Source: Deltaproteobacteria bacterium
GTDB lineage: Bacteria > Desulfobacterota_D > UBA1144 > Nemesobacterales > Nemesobacteraceae
Length of the DNA stretch: 41,104 nucleotides
Direction: 5' to 3'
Assembly: GCA_029262295.1 (NCBI GenBank)
Contig: JAJCZR010000053.1
Location: 1 to 41,104 of the forward strand
Part shown: piece after piece, positions 17,772 to 27,487 of the stretch
Position numbering within the stretch: position 1 is the stretch's first letter
Layout: each line of letters begins with the position of its first letter
Translations under genes and position numbers: made by a program
The notes under the pieces: generated by a model
Databases searched by the model: none
What the model saw: the letters and a program-made list of their open reading frames with translations, nothing else
What the model was told of the DNA's origin: nothing

Positions 17772-19286
17772 TTAACCCCTTAGATACTTTTCAGTTAATA
17801 ACCTTAAATGTTTTTGATGATGATCTCCAACCGCTGATTCATCAAATCTCCACTCCCAATTGCCAGATTCAGAAGATGGTTTGTTCATTTTAGCTTCCTC
17901 ACCTAAGCCAAGAATATCCTGAAAAGGTATGATTGAAATTTTTGCTTTTGATCTTTGAGCAAGCTCAATAAAAACCCAGTTTATTCCATCTTTTTCAATA
18001 TCTAGGGAATCCCCAATATAGCTTGAAACCCTTTCTCTTTCATTTGAGTTTGACTCTTTTTCCCACCACCCCAAAGTGGTGTTGTTATCATGAGTACCTG
18101 TATAAATAATGCTGTTTTCAAGGTTATTATCAGGTAAAAAACTTCCATTGGGAAAATCATCTCCAAAAGCAAACTGAAGAATATTCATGCCCGCCAAATT
18201 CAACTTATTACGCATCTCAATTACGTCTGGTGTTATCTCGCCCAAATCTTCAGCTATAAAATCTTTTGAACAGAAATGGTCAAATATTGTATTAAAGAAA
18301 TCTTCTGAAGGAACATCCTCCCAGCACCCTTTAACAGCTGTCTTTTCATTCACTGGTATCTCCCAGTAAGATAAAAACCCTCTGAAATGATCCAGTCTAA
18401 TCATATCAAAAAGTTTAAGGTTATGCCGCAACCTTTTTATCCACCACTCATAACCACTATCTTTTAAAACTTCCCAATTGTAAACCGGGTTTCCCCATCT
18501 TTGCCCAGTCTTACTGAAATAATCTGGAGGCACCCCCGACACAACATTAGGTCTGCCCTTGCCATCAAGTTTAAAAATTTTTTGATTAGACCACACATCA
18601 GCACTATCGTGGTTTAGATATATTGGAAGATCGCCAATTATCTTCACTCCTCTTTCATTGCAATACTTTTTTAATTCACCCCACTGCTGAAAGAAAAGAA
18701 ATTGGATAAATTTCGCACGGGTAATATTTTCAATCAGGCCACCAATTAGGTCAGAAAAAAATGGCTCTTTTTTCTCCCTTATTTTAAAAGGAAAATCTAC
18801 CCAGCTTATCTCGCCAAAATATTCCCTTAAGGAAATATATAAAGAATAATTATCAAGCCATTCTTTATTCTCAGAACAAAAATAAATAAATTCCTGATCA
18901 TTTGAGATTTTCGATCTGTAATTATTAAATGCGTTGTCTAAAATTTGATTCTTAAACTTAATAGCTTCTCCATAATCAACGCGTTCTTTAGAAAATAAGG
19001 GGATATCAGATAAAAAGCTTTCAGATAAGTATCCGTCTCTAACTAACAATTCGGGACTAATAAGGAGCGGGTTACCGGCAAACCCTGAAAAAGAACTATA
19101 GGGCGAGTTTCCAAAAACAGGTGTTGTAGGGTTTATGGGAAGTACCTGCCAATAGCTTTGTTTGGTTTCAATTAAAAAGTTGCAGAAATCATAAGCACCA
19201 CTTCCAAGGTCGCCAACACCGAAAGGGGAAGGAAGAGATGTTATATGGAGCAAAACACCGCTTTTCCTATTCAAAACCTTCTCCAA
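17772..19286 (-). CDS. malQ: 4-alpha-glucanotransferase (amylomaltase)
   Basis: A 504-residue GH77 enzyme that transfers alpha-1,4-glucan segments between maltooligosaccharides, recycling the short chains left by debranching. Catalytic residues by motif: nucleophile Asp299 in RLDHFRG, acid/base Glu346 in EDLG, and a third carboxylate in TGTHDN near residue 393. The N-terminal SLPSPFGVGDLG is typical. It overlaps the end of glgX by 20 bases, so the two are likely coupled, and functionally it follows GlgX. Confidence 0.95.
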   Translation of the reverse strand: MEKVLNRKSGVLLHITSLPSPFGVGDLGSGAYDFCNFLIETKQSYWQVLPINPTTPVFGNSPYSSFSGFAGNPLLISPELLVRDGYLSESFLSDIPLFSKERVDYGEAIKFKNQILDNAFNNYRSKISNDQEFIYFCSENKEWLDNYSLYISLREYFGEISWVDFPFKIREKKEPFFSDLIGGLIENITRAKFIQFLFFQQWGELKKYCNERGVKIIGDLPIYLNHDSADVWSNQKIFKLDGKGRPNVVSGVPPDYFSKTGQRWGNPVYNWEVLKDSGYEWWIKRLRHNLKLFDMIRLDHFRGFLSYWEIPVNEKTAVKGCWEDVPSEDFFNTIFDHFCSKDFIAEDLGEITPDVIEMRNKLNLAGMNILQFAFGDDFPNGSFLPDNNLENSIIYTGTHDNNTTLGWWEKESNSNERERVSSYIGDSLDIEKDGINWVFIELAQRSKAKISIIPFQDILGLGEEAKMNKPSSESGNWEWRFDESAVGDHHQKHLRLLTEKYLRG

Positions 19287-21399
19287 TCATCCTAAAGAGG
19301 CTAAGGCTTCTTTCCTCAAGATAGTACTGTTGCCTACCTGCTATTGGTTCTTTAAAGCTTAATCCATCAATATTTTTTGTCTCAATCAAAGTTTCCCATT
19401 TGCTCTGGGATCGAAAGGAAGGAAGAGTAAAAGTAATTGGTTCATAATAAGAATTTAAAAGCAAAAGAAGTTTATCGTCGTCTATTTTATTTCCCTTTTC
19501 GTCAAACTGTTCTATCAGATCACCATTAATCAAAAGCCCAATACATTTACTGTGACCATTATTCCAATCCCCTTCAGTCATCTCTTTGCCGTCGGGGCGC
19601 AACCAGACAATATCTTTAACATTTGAATTTCTAATTACTTGTCCTTTAAAAAACTTTCGTCTTCTTAAAACCGAATGGTTTTTCCTGATTTTTATTAAAT
19701 ACTTTGTAAAACGAAAAAATTCATTATCAAGTGCCAACTCATCCCAGTTTATCCACGAAATTTTATTGTCCTGACAATATGGATTGTTGTTTCCCAGTTG
19801 AGACCTTCCTCTTTCGTCTCCTGCAAGTAACATGGGAACTCCCTGAGACAAAAGTAAGGTTGCCATCATATTTCTTTTTTGTTTTGCACGAAGCTCATTA
19901 ATTTTTTGGTTTTTTGTCTCTCCTTCAACACCGCAATTCCAGTTTAAGTTATTGTCATTTCCATCTTTATTGTTTTCCATATTTGCTTCATTTAGTTTTT
20001 TTTCATATGTAACAAGATCATGAAGGGTAAAGCCGTCATGACAGGTAATAAAATTAATACTTGCATATGGCCTTTTACCAGTCTCTTCATAAAGATCACT
20101 CGATCCTGTAAGCCTGTATGCAAGCTCAGCAACCTGTTCACTATCCCCCTTCCAATAACGCTTGATATTGTCACGGTATTTACCATTCCACTCAGCCCAA
20201 AGCACAGGGAAATTACCAACCTGGTAACCCCCCTCTCCTAAATCCCATGGCTCCGCAATCAGCTTCACCCTGGACAAAACAGGATCCTGATGGATTATAT
20301 CAAAAAAAGCGCCAAGTTTATCCACAGAATGAAGTTCTCTTGCAAGAGTTGAGGCAAGATCAAAGCGAAATCCATCTACGTGCATCTCATTAACCCAGTA
20401 ACGCAGGCTATCCATTATCAGCTGCAGTACTCGTGGGTGAGTCATGTTAAGCGTATTGCCACAGCCTGTGTAATCTATATATAAATTCTTGTCATTAACG
20501 TTCAGACGGTAATAAGAACTGTTATCAATTCCTCTAAAACTAATTGTTGGCCCCTCGTGATTGCCCTCTCCGGTATGATTGTAAACCACATCAAGTATTA
20601 CTTCGATGCCCTCGGAGTGCAGGGTTTTCACCATTGATTTAAATTCAGCAACCTGTTCACCCCCGGTTCCTGAGCTGGAATATCTGCTATCAGGAGCAAA
20701 ATAACCGATAGAATTATATCCCCAGTAGTTTGTAAGTCCTTTATCCACTAAATGTTTATCAGCTGTAAATTGGTGCACTGGCATCAGCTCAAGTGCAGTT
20801 ACACCTAAAGACTTTAAGTATTTGATAACTGCAGGGCAGGCAAGCCCCGAATATGTTCCCCTTTTAGTTTTAGGTACATGCGGATTAAGTGCGGTAAACC
20901 CCTTCACATGAAGTTCATATATTAATGTTTTGTGCCAGGGTATTTTTGGAGAACTCACTCCTTTCCAGTCAAAGTAGTCATTGACCACAACACATTTTGG
21001 AATTGCATGGGCGCTATCCTTACTGTTTTCAAATAAGGAATCATCCCAGTTTATAGTGCCTGAAATTGCTTTGGCATAAGGATCCAGAAGTAGTTTTGAT
21101 GAATTAAACTTATTACCGTTTTTCGGATCATACGGGCCATATACCCTGTAACCATAAAGAAGGCCCGGCTTGGCATTTGGAAGATACACATGCCAAACCA
21201 TGTCGGTCTTTTCAACAACCTCAATTCTTTCAACCTTTTTTTCCGGACTTTTACTTTCAAAAAGACAAAGTTCAACTCTCTTTGCATTTTCAGAGAAAAG
21301 TGCGAAATTAACTCCTTCACCATCCCATGTTGCTCCAAGGGGATATGAATTTCCGGGCCAAATTTCAGTTCTCATATTTTGGGTGAACACATTACTCAT
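19267..21399 (-). CDS. glgX: Glycogen debranching enzyme (isoamylase type)
   Basis: A 710-residue GH13 enzyme that hydrolyses alpha-1,6 branches of phosphorylase-trimmed glycogen. Residues 10-110 form the N-terminal CBM48 domain (PLGATWDGEGVNFALFS). The TIM barrel follows, with nucleophile Asp347 (FRFDL), acid/base Glu383 (AEPWDLG) and the CHDGF motif near 455. Length matches GlgX/TreX proteins. It overlaps glgB by one base and malQ by 20 bases. Confidence 0.95.
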   Translation of the reverse strand: MSNVFTQNMRTEIWPGNSYPLGATWDGEGVNFALFSENAKRVELCLFESKSPEKKVERIEVVEKTDMVWHVYLPNAKPGLLYGYRVYGPYDPKNGNKFNSSKLLLDPYAKAISGTINWDDSLFENSKDSAHAIPKCVVVNDYFDWKGVSSPKIPWHKTLIYELHVKGFTALNPHVPKTKRGTYSGLACPAVIKYLKSLGVTALELMPVHQFTADKHLVDKGLTNYWGYNSIGYFAPDSRYSSSGTGGEQVAEFKSMVKTLHSEGIEVILDVVYNHTGEGNHEGPTISFRGIDNSSYYRLNVNDKNLYIDYTGCGNTLNMTHPRVLQLIMDSLRYWVNEMHVDGFRFDLASTLARELHSVDKLGAFFDIIHQDPVLSRVKLIAEPWDLGEGGYQVGNFPVLWAEWNGKYRDNIKRYWKGDSEQVAELAYRLTGSSDLYEETGKRPYASINFITCHDGFTLHDLVTYEKKLNEANMENNKDGNDNNLNWNCGVEGETKNQKINELRAKQKRNMMATLLLSQGVPMLLAGDERGRSQLGNNNPYCQDNKISWINWDELALDNEFFRFTKYLIKIRKNHSVLRRRKFFKGQVIRNSNVKDIVWLRPDGKEMTEGDWNNGHSKCIGLLINGDLIEQFDEKGNKIDDDKLLLLLNSYYEPITFTLPSFRSQSKWETLIETKNIDGLSFKEPIAGRQQYYLEERSLSLFRMIGEGFE

Positions 21400-23324
21400 T
21401 ACTGTGTTTGAGGTTTGAGAAACATAACTCCAAGTGGAGGAATATTTAATTTGATGGACAGTTCTTTACCGTTGGCAGGTTCATTACGGGATTTCATTCC
21501 TTTCGAATTACAGCAACCACTTCCTCCATATTTTTTGGAATCACTGTTTAAGCATTCTTTCCAGATTCCCTCTTCGGTTACTCCGACAGGGTAATTCTCC
21601 TTTGTAACCGGGGTAAAATTACAAACAACTAAAATACTGTTGCTATTCTTATCTTTTCTTATAAAACTGATAATACTGCTTTTGGCATCTGCAAAATCAA
21701 TCCATTCAAAACCGTTACAAGAAAAGTCCACTTCATATAAACATGGTTCATTCTTATAAAATGAATTTAGGTCTTTTACCCACTTCTGCAAACCACTATG
21801 ATTTTCATATTGAGTAAGATGCCAGTCAAGGCTGTTATTATGGTCCCATTCATTGCGCTGACCAAATTCACAACCCATGAATATAAGTTTTTTACCAGGA
21901 TGGCCAAACATATAACCAAAAAGTGCCCTGAGATTTGCAAATCTTTGCCAGTCATCACCAGGCATCTTGCTAATTAATGATCCCTTTCCGTGTACAACTT
22001 CATCATGGGATAGTGGGAGCATGAAATTTTCAGTAAATGCATACCAAAGACTGAATGTAAGTTGGTTCTGGTGGTATTTTCTATAAACTGAATCTGTTGA
22101 AAAGTAGGAAAGTGTGTCATTCATCCAGCCCATATTCCATTTCATTCCAAAACCAAGCCCGCCAATCTCAGTCGGCTTGGAAACCATAGGCCATGCAGTC
22201 GATTCTTCTGCAATAATTAGTATTCCTTTGTGATTTTCATATGCATTTTTATTAAATTGCCTTATAAGATTTATTGCCTCGTTGTTTTCCCTCCCACCAA
22301 ACTCATTTGGAATCCACTCACCCTCATTCCTGCTATAATCCAAATAAAGTAAAGAAGCAACGGCATCCACCCGAAGAGAGTCAATATGGTATTTATCAAG
22401 CCAAAACATTGCACTACTAATTAAAAATGACCTGACCTCGTTTCTTCCGTAGTTGAATATATAACTTTTCCAGTCGGGGTGAAATCCCTTTCTCGGATCT
22501 GCATGCTCAAACAGGTGAGTACCATCAAAAAGACCAAGCCCATGTTCATCAACAGGAAAATGAGAAGGGACCCAGTCAAGTATCACTCCAATATTGTTTT
22601 GGTGAAGGTAATCTACAAGATACATAAAGTCCTGAGGTGACCCATATCTGCTTGTAGGGGCAAAGTAACCTAGGCACTGATAACCCCACGAACCGTAAAA
22701 TGGGTGTTCCATTACGGGCAAGAATTCAACATGGGTAAAGCCCATATCTTGTACATATTCACAAATCTCATGCGCCAGTTCTTTATAATTAAGAAACCTG
22801 CCCTTTTCTTCGACAACTCTTTTCCAGGAACCAAGATGAAGCTCATATACAGATATTGGACTCTCAAAACCATTAAGGTCTTCTCTTGTATTAAGCCACT
22901 CCGTATCATCCCATTTATAATCTAGGTGAGATACCACTGAAGCTGTCTTGGGTGGAGTTTCAAAATGAAAGGCAAAAGGATCGGCCTTTTCAAGAATCTT
23001 TTCACTGAATTTTGGTTTTATTGCATATTTGTACAGACAATCTATCTCAATTTCCGGGATAAACCCTTCCCAGATACCAGAACTATCCCACCTGGGGGCA
23101 AGTTTATGTGCATCAGGGTTCCAGAAATTGAAATCCCCTATTACTGAAACTGAATCTGCATTTGGTGCCCAAACGGAAAACAAAGTGCCCTTTTTTCCAT
23201 CAAACTCGGTAACATGAGATCCAAGCTTTTCATAAAGCTTGAAATGCATACCTTCTTTAAAAAGGTGAATGTCATAGTCAGTAAAGAGGCTAAATCCGTG
23301 TTTCACTGTATAATTTTTTGTCAT
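21399..23324 (-). CDS. glgB: 1,4-alpha-glucan branching enzyme
   Basis: A 641-residue GH13 branching enzyme that creates the alpha-1,6 branch points of glycogen. It has a short N-terminal module plus CBM48 (about residues 25-130). The catalytic barrel shows nucleophile Asp320 (LRVDAV), acid/base Glu373 (IAEES) and LSHDEVVHGK near 440; the D-to-E spacing of 53 equals that of well-studied GlgB enzymes. The C-terminal beta domain contains a Cys-Cys and Ser/Gly-rich stretch (near 605). It is the first gene of the minus-strand glycogen run and divergent from glgP. Confidence 0.96.
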   Translation of the reverse strand: MTKNYTVKHGFSLFTDYDIHLFKEGMHFKLYEKLGSHVTEFDGKKGTLFSVWAPNADSVSVIGDFNFWNPDAHKLAPRWDSSGIWEGFIPEIEIDCLYKYAIKPKFSEKILEKADPFAFHFETPPKTASVVSHLDYKWDDTEWLNTREDLNGFESPISVYELHLGSWKRVVEEKGRFLNYKELAHEICEYVQDMGFTHVEFLPVMEHPFYGSWGYQCLGYFAPTSRYGSPQDFMYLVDYLHQNNIGVILDWVPSHFPVDEHGLGLFDGTHLFEHADPRKGFHPDWKSYIFNYGRNEVRSFLISSAMFWLDKYHIDSLRVDAVASLLYLDYSRNEGEWIPNEFGGRENNEAINLIRQFNKNAYENHKGILIIAEESTAWPMVSKPTEIGGLGFGMKWNMGWMNDTLSYFSTDSVYRKYHQNQLTFSLWYAFTENFMLPLSHDEVVHGKGSLISKMPGDDWQRFANLRALFGYMFGHPGKKLIFMGCEFGQRNEWDHNNSLDWHLTQYENHSGLQKWVKDLNSFYKNEPCLYEVDFSCNGFEWIDFADAKSSIISFIRKDKNSNSILVVCNFTPVTKENYPVGVTEEGIWKECLNSDSKKYGGSGCCNSKGMKSRNEPANGKELSIKLNIPPLGVMFLKPQTQ

Positions 23325-23371
23325 GAAAAGGCAGAAATGTTATTAAATCAAGTGATAAAGAAAATTGCATC

Positions 23372-23420
23372 TTGTAAAATTCTCATAAGTTGTAAAATTT
23401 ATATGATTACATTACAAAAT
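23372..23420. promoter_or_regulatory. Repeated TTGTAA motifs between glgB and glgP
   Basis: TTGTAAAATT occurs at 23372-23381 and again at 23390-23399, a period of 18 bases. An inverted TTGTAA core follows within ATTACAAAAT (23411-23420). The group lies 48-96 bases upstream of glgB and about 100-140 upstream of glgP, a natural place for a shared operator. Function is inferred. Confidence 0.3.
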
Positions 23421-23512
23421 CAACATTTATACATTGTTGCTAAACTGAATAAAAACAATAACCTTTTTAACCTTATTATCGACAAAAATTAAATTTACAA
23501 ACGAGGTTCGCA

Positions 23513-25966
23513 TTGAGTCAGGTTGTAGTAGAGAACAAACTATCCAAGATTATTAATTCGATTATTTATCATATCAATTACACAATTGGGAAAAGAATGA
23601 ATAAAGCATCAAGAGAAGATATATCCCGTGCTCTTTCTTTAACAGTTAAAGATATGGTCCAAGACAGGTTAAAATCTTCTCAGGAAGTCTACAAAGAAAA
23701 TGACTCAAAAAAAATCTACTATATATCTATTGAATTTCTTGTAGGAGCTTCTCTTGAAAACAATCTTTTTAATTTACACATTTATGATGAGTGCGAAGAG
23801 GCACTTTCCAGATTAGGGTTTAATCTTCAAGATATAATTGATGTGGATGTTGAACCTGCGCTTGGTACAGGCGGACTCGGGAGGCTTGCAGCATGCTTTC
23901 TTGACTCTATGGCAACCCTTGGAATCCCCGGTTTTGGATATGGAATTAACTATGAGTTTGGTTCTTTAAAACAGGAAATAAAAAACGGATATCAAACCGA
24001 AAAACCTGATGATTGGAACAGGGATATATATCCTTTTTTCATCGAAAGGCCCGATAATAAAATTGAAGTTCCGGTTTATGGCCATGTTGAAGTACTAAAA
24101 GATATAGATGAAGGATATAGATATAGATGGGAAAATCAAAGATTTGTAACAGGGATACCATATGACCTGCCTATCGTTGGATACGGTGGAAAAACAGTTA
24201 ATTATCTTAGGCTTTACACTGCAAGAGCTTCAAACAAACTTGATTTTGAAAAATTTTATTACGGGAATTTTGCCCAGGCTACAAAAGATAAAACTTTTTC
24301 GGAAAATATTTCAAAAATAATTTACCCTTCCGATTCAAACACCAAAGGAAGGGAATTAAGGCTTCTGCAGGAATATTTTCTTGTTGCATGTTCATTAAAA
24401 GATATTATCGACCAGTATAAAAAAGACCATAATACATTTGAGGATTTCTCATCAAAAGTGGCTATTCAGATTAATGATACTCATCCGGCCCTTGCAATTG
24501 CAGAGCTTATGAGAATTTTGACTGATGAGATAGGAATGAGCTGGGAAAGGGCCTGGGAAACTACTACCAATACTTTTAGTTACACAAATCATACACTGCT
24601 TCCCGAAGCGCTTGAAAAATGGTCTGTCTCACTTCTAGAAAAAGTAGTCCCCTTGCACATGGAAATAATATATAAGATCAATGCCAATTTTCTCAAAAAA
24701 GTAGAGGCAAAGTGGCCCGGGGACTTTGAAAAACTCAGATCGATGTCATTAATAGAAGAAAATGAAACAAAAAACCTTAGAATGACAAATCTTTCTATTG
24801 TGGGTAGCCATTCAGTGAATGGGGTTGCAGCTGTACATTCAGAGCTTGTGAAAACAAACCTTGTGCCGAATTTTTATGAACTTTGGCCTGAAAAGTTTAA
24901 CAATAAAACCAATGGAATAACCCAAAGGCGCTGGCTTTTAAAGTCCAATTCAGAGCTTTCACACCTTATTACATCCAAGATAGGTGATAGCTGGATAACA
25001 AATCTTTATAAACTAAAAGAGCTCGAAAACTACTGTGAGGATAATAATTTTCAATCTAATTTTCTTGAGATTAAATATAAAAACAAACAAAAACTTGCCC
25101 AAACAATCTATAACCTCACCGAAATATCAGTAGATCCCGACTCAATATTCGATATACAGGTAAAAAGAATTCACGAATATAAACGCCAGCTCTTAAATGC
25201 AATGAATATTATTCATACTTATCTAAGAATCATAGAAGATGGAGATATTCTTGAGAACCCCCGCACTTTTATTTTTGCAGGAAAAAGTGCCCCCGGATAT
25301 TTTGCAGCAAAACAGATTATTAAGCTTATAAATAATCTTTCAAAAATAATTAATAGTGACAAGAGGGTTAAAAACAGCCTTAAAGTTGTTTTTATACCGA
25401 ATTACAGAGTCAAACTTGCAGAAATAATTTTTCCCGCAGCAGATGTAAGTGAGCAAATATCAACTGCTGGAAAAGAGGCTTCCGGCACAGGGAACATGAA
25501 GTTTGCCCTTAACGGAGCTCTGACAGTCGGCACACTTGACGGTGCTAATATAGAGATAATGGAAGAAGTTGGAGAAGAAAATATTTATATATTCGGAAAG
25601 AAAGTGAAAGAGATAAAGAAAATGCAGACTGAAGGATCTTATAATCCGAAAGAATATTATAATAAAAATGAGAATATAAAAAGGATAATGGACTCATTTA
25701 ATTCAGATATTTTTTGCAATGGTGAACCAGGAATATTTAAATGGATTTTTGAATCCATAATGGACTATGGCGATGTATATTTTCATCTTGCAGATATACA
25801 AAGCTATATCGATACACAAAAAAAGATAGAAAAAGATTTTTGTAACAGATCAGACTGGGCTAAAAAAGCAATACTCAATACTGCCAGGTCAGGAAAATTT
25901 TCAAGTGATAGGACTATCTCTGAGTATGCAAAAGATATATGGAATGTTAAAAGTGTTATAAACTAA
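23513..25966 (+). CDS. glgP: Glycogen/starch phosphorylase
   Basis: An 817-residue GT35 phosphorylase that releases glucose-1-phosphate from glycogen ends. The pyridoxal-phosphate lysine is Lys663 in ASGTGNMKFALNG. Other hallmarks are KRIHEYKRQLLNA near 560 and an N-terminal ALGTGGLGRLAACF near 120. The start is TTG at 23513, with GAGG at 23503-23506 six bases upstream. It is divergent from the glgB operon, and its TAA stop overlaps the stop of the convergent CBM48 gene. Confidence 0.96.
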   Translation: MSQVVVENKLSKIINSIIYHINYTIGKRMNKASREDISRALSLTVKDMVQDRLKSSQEVYKENDSKKIYYISIEFLVGASLENNLFNLHIYDECEEALSRLGFNLQDIIDVDVEPALGTGGLGRLAACFLDSMATLGIPGFGYGINYEFGSLKQEIKNGYQTEKPDDWNRDIYPFFIERPDNKIEVPVYGHVEVLKDIDEGYRYRWENQRFVTGIPYDLPIVGYGGKTVNYLRLYTARASNKLDFEKFYYGNFAQATKDKTFSENISKIIYPSDSNTKGRELRLLQEYFLVACSLKDIIDQYKKDHNTFEDFSSKVAIQINDTHPALAIAELMRILTDEIGMSWERAWETTTNTFSYTNHTLLPEALEKWSVSLLEKVVPLHMEIIYKINANFLKKVEAKWPGDFEKLRSMSLIEENETKNLRMTNLSIVGSHSVNGVAAVHSELVKTNLVPNFYELWPEKFNNKTNGITQRRWLLKSNSELSHLITSKIGDSWITNLYKLKELENYCEDNNFQSNFLEIKYKNKQKLAQTIYNLTEISVDPDSIFDIQVKRIHEYKRQLLNAMNIIHTYLRIIEDGDILENPRTFIFAGKSAPGYFAAKQIIKLINNLSKIINSDKRVKNSLKVVFIPNYRVKLAEIIFPAADVSEQISTAGKEASGTGNMKFALNGALTVGTLDGANIEIMEEVGEENIYIFGKKVKEIKKMQTEGSYNPKEYYNKNENIKRIMDSFNSDIFCNGEPGIFKWIFESIMDYGDVYFHLADIQSYIDTQKKIEKDFCNRSDWAKKAILNTARSGKFSSDRTISEYAKDIWNVKSVIN

Positions 25967-26295
25967 ACAACAACAACCGAGTCATCACCACCAAAACTGT
26001 TTGGAACATACTTATCTGCATTCCAGTCGTTTTCCCAATGTTCTCCATCTATCAGATATTTAAACTTATATTCCTTACCAGTGCCAAGATTCATATCAAG
26101 TTTAAATTCCCCACTTTTAAGTTTTTTCATTGGAGTTGATCTTATGTTCCAGTCATTAAAGTCTCCAACAATATTAACTTTTTTCCCGCTATTAACTGCC
26201 GCTTTTGGTAAACGAAATGTTACCTTGCACTTTTTACCTGATTTTAAATATTTTTTTTTAATTTTTCCGACAGGTTTTCTTGTTTTTTTCTCCAT
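25963..26295 (-). CDS. Free-standing CBM48 glycogen-binding protein
   Basis: A 110-residue protein with a lysine-rich N-terminal tail (residues 1-24) followed by a single CBM48 / AMPK-beta-like glycogen-binding domain. The domain has VNIVGDFNDWN near residue 43, YKFKYLIDG near 77, and an N-S-F-G near the C-terminus. There is no catalytic domain and no signal peptide, so it is probably cytoplasmic. Its gene ends inside the glgP stop codon, in the glycogen cluster. It may target a partner to glycogen or act on branching; that is inference. Confidence 0.85.
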   Translation of the reverse strand: MEKKTRKPVGKIKKKYLKSGKKCKVTFRLPKAAVNSGKKVNIVGDFNDWNIRSTPMKKLKSGEFKLDMNLGTGKEYKFKYLIDGEHWENDWNADKYVPNSFGGDDSVVVV

Positions 26296-26479
26296 TTTTT
26301 CCTCCCCATCAAAGTGATATAAATAATAGAGAATACTACTATTTAGATAATTTCAAGAAAAATTTTTTTTTAGATATCAGAAACTAGATCAAATTGTAGT
26401 TATAATTTAAATTGTTTATAGGAATTTGCGTTATCAATTTGATATTCGCCCACTAATTTTGATTTAAACATAAACAATT

Positions 26480-27478
26480 ATGCATACAAAATCTTTATCA
26501 TTATTATTTCTTTTGCTTATAGTTTCATGTTCTCAAAATGAAAATTCTTTGTACCAAAGAGCATTTTACACCATGGGGTCAAGTCTTGAAATAATGCTCT
26601 ACACAGAGAATGAAGAACTTTTCTACAAAATCACGGATGAATCTATTGAGAGGGCAAATAAGATTGATCATCTTTTTAGCAATTACAAAGATGACAGTGT
26701 TCTTGCAAAAGTAAATAAAGATGCTGGTAAAACTCCTATTACTGTCCCTGCTGAGTTTATTGATCTAGCACAAGCTTCAATTAGTTACTCTCAAAAAACA
26801 GGTGGCACATTTGATATATCAGTTGGCAATATTTTTGAGTTATGGAAGTTAAGTGGCAAAAAAAAATCACTCCCTTCTGAAAACGAAATTAATTTAGCTT
26901 TACAATGCACCGGATATAAAAATATAAAGCTGGATGGTGACAAAATATCTTTTATAAAAAATTGCATTGAGCTTGATTTTGGGGCAATTGGAAAGGGATA
27001 TGTGGTTGATGAGATTATCAAGATAGCTAAAAGTTATGGGGTAAAAAATGGTCTTATAAATTTTGGTGGTAATATTTATGCTTTAGGTTCTCCATACGAC
27101 TCCGATGCCTGGGATGTTGGGATTAATGATCCAGCCACCCCTGGTAGCATTATCAGTGATCTATCATTAAAAAACTATGGAACTGCCACATCAGGAGATT
27201 ATGAAAAATTCTTTGAGATAAACGGCAAAAAATACTCTCACATTATCGATACACAAACAGGCTTGCCAGTTAAAGATATTTCTTCGGTCACGGTTATAGC
27301 AAAAACTGCAACAGATGCAGATGTCTATTCAACTGCTTTTTCTGTAATGGGTGTTGAAAAGACAAAAGAGTTTATTCAAAAGAATGAAGGAATTGCAGTA
27401 ATGTTTATATCAAAAGAAAAAGATAAGACCAGCATATACAAATCTGACCTTTTTAAAGAACTTGAAGTATCTAATTAA
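26480..27478 (+). CDS. apbE: FAD:protein FMN transferase ApbE (lipoprotein)
   Basis: A 332-residue ApbE. The N-terminus is a lipoprotein signal peptide with lipobox IVSC, giving a lipidated Cys17. Family motifs: MGSSLEIML near residue 32, the ELDFGAIGKGYVVD segment near 170, NFGGNIYALG near 194, HIIDTQTG near 254 and DVYSTAFSVMG near 278 (metal site). ApbE uses FAD to attach FMN covalently to Thr/Ser of exported proteins. A candidate target is encoded 0.5 kb away on the other strand. No clear Shine-Dalgarno precedes the ATG. Confidence 0.95.
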   Translation: MHTKSLSLLFLLLIVSCSQNENSLYQRAFYTMGSSLEIMLYTENEELFYKITDESIERANKIDHLFSNYKDDSVLAKVNKDAGKTPITVPAEFIDLAQASISYSQKTGGTFDISVGNIFELWKLSGKKKSLPSENEINLALQCTGYKNIKLDGDKISFIKNCIELDFGAIGKGYVVDEIIKIAKSYGVKNGLINFGGNIYALGSPYDSDAWDVGINDPATPGSIISDLSLKNYGTATSGDYEKFFEINGKKYSHIIDTQTGLPVKDISSVTVIAKTATDADVYSTAFSVMGVEKTKEFIQKNEGIAVMFISKEKDKTSIYKSDLFKELEVSN

Positions 27479-27487
27479 AAATAGTGA

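Noticed and set aside
26296-26479. Promoter for apbE (TTGATA at 26439-26444)
   Set aside because: The matching -10 would be poor and would leave almost no leader before the ATG at 26480.
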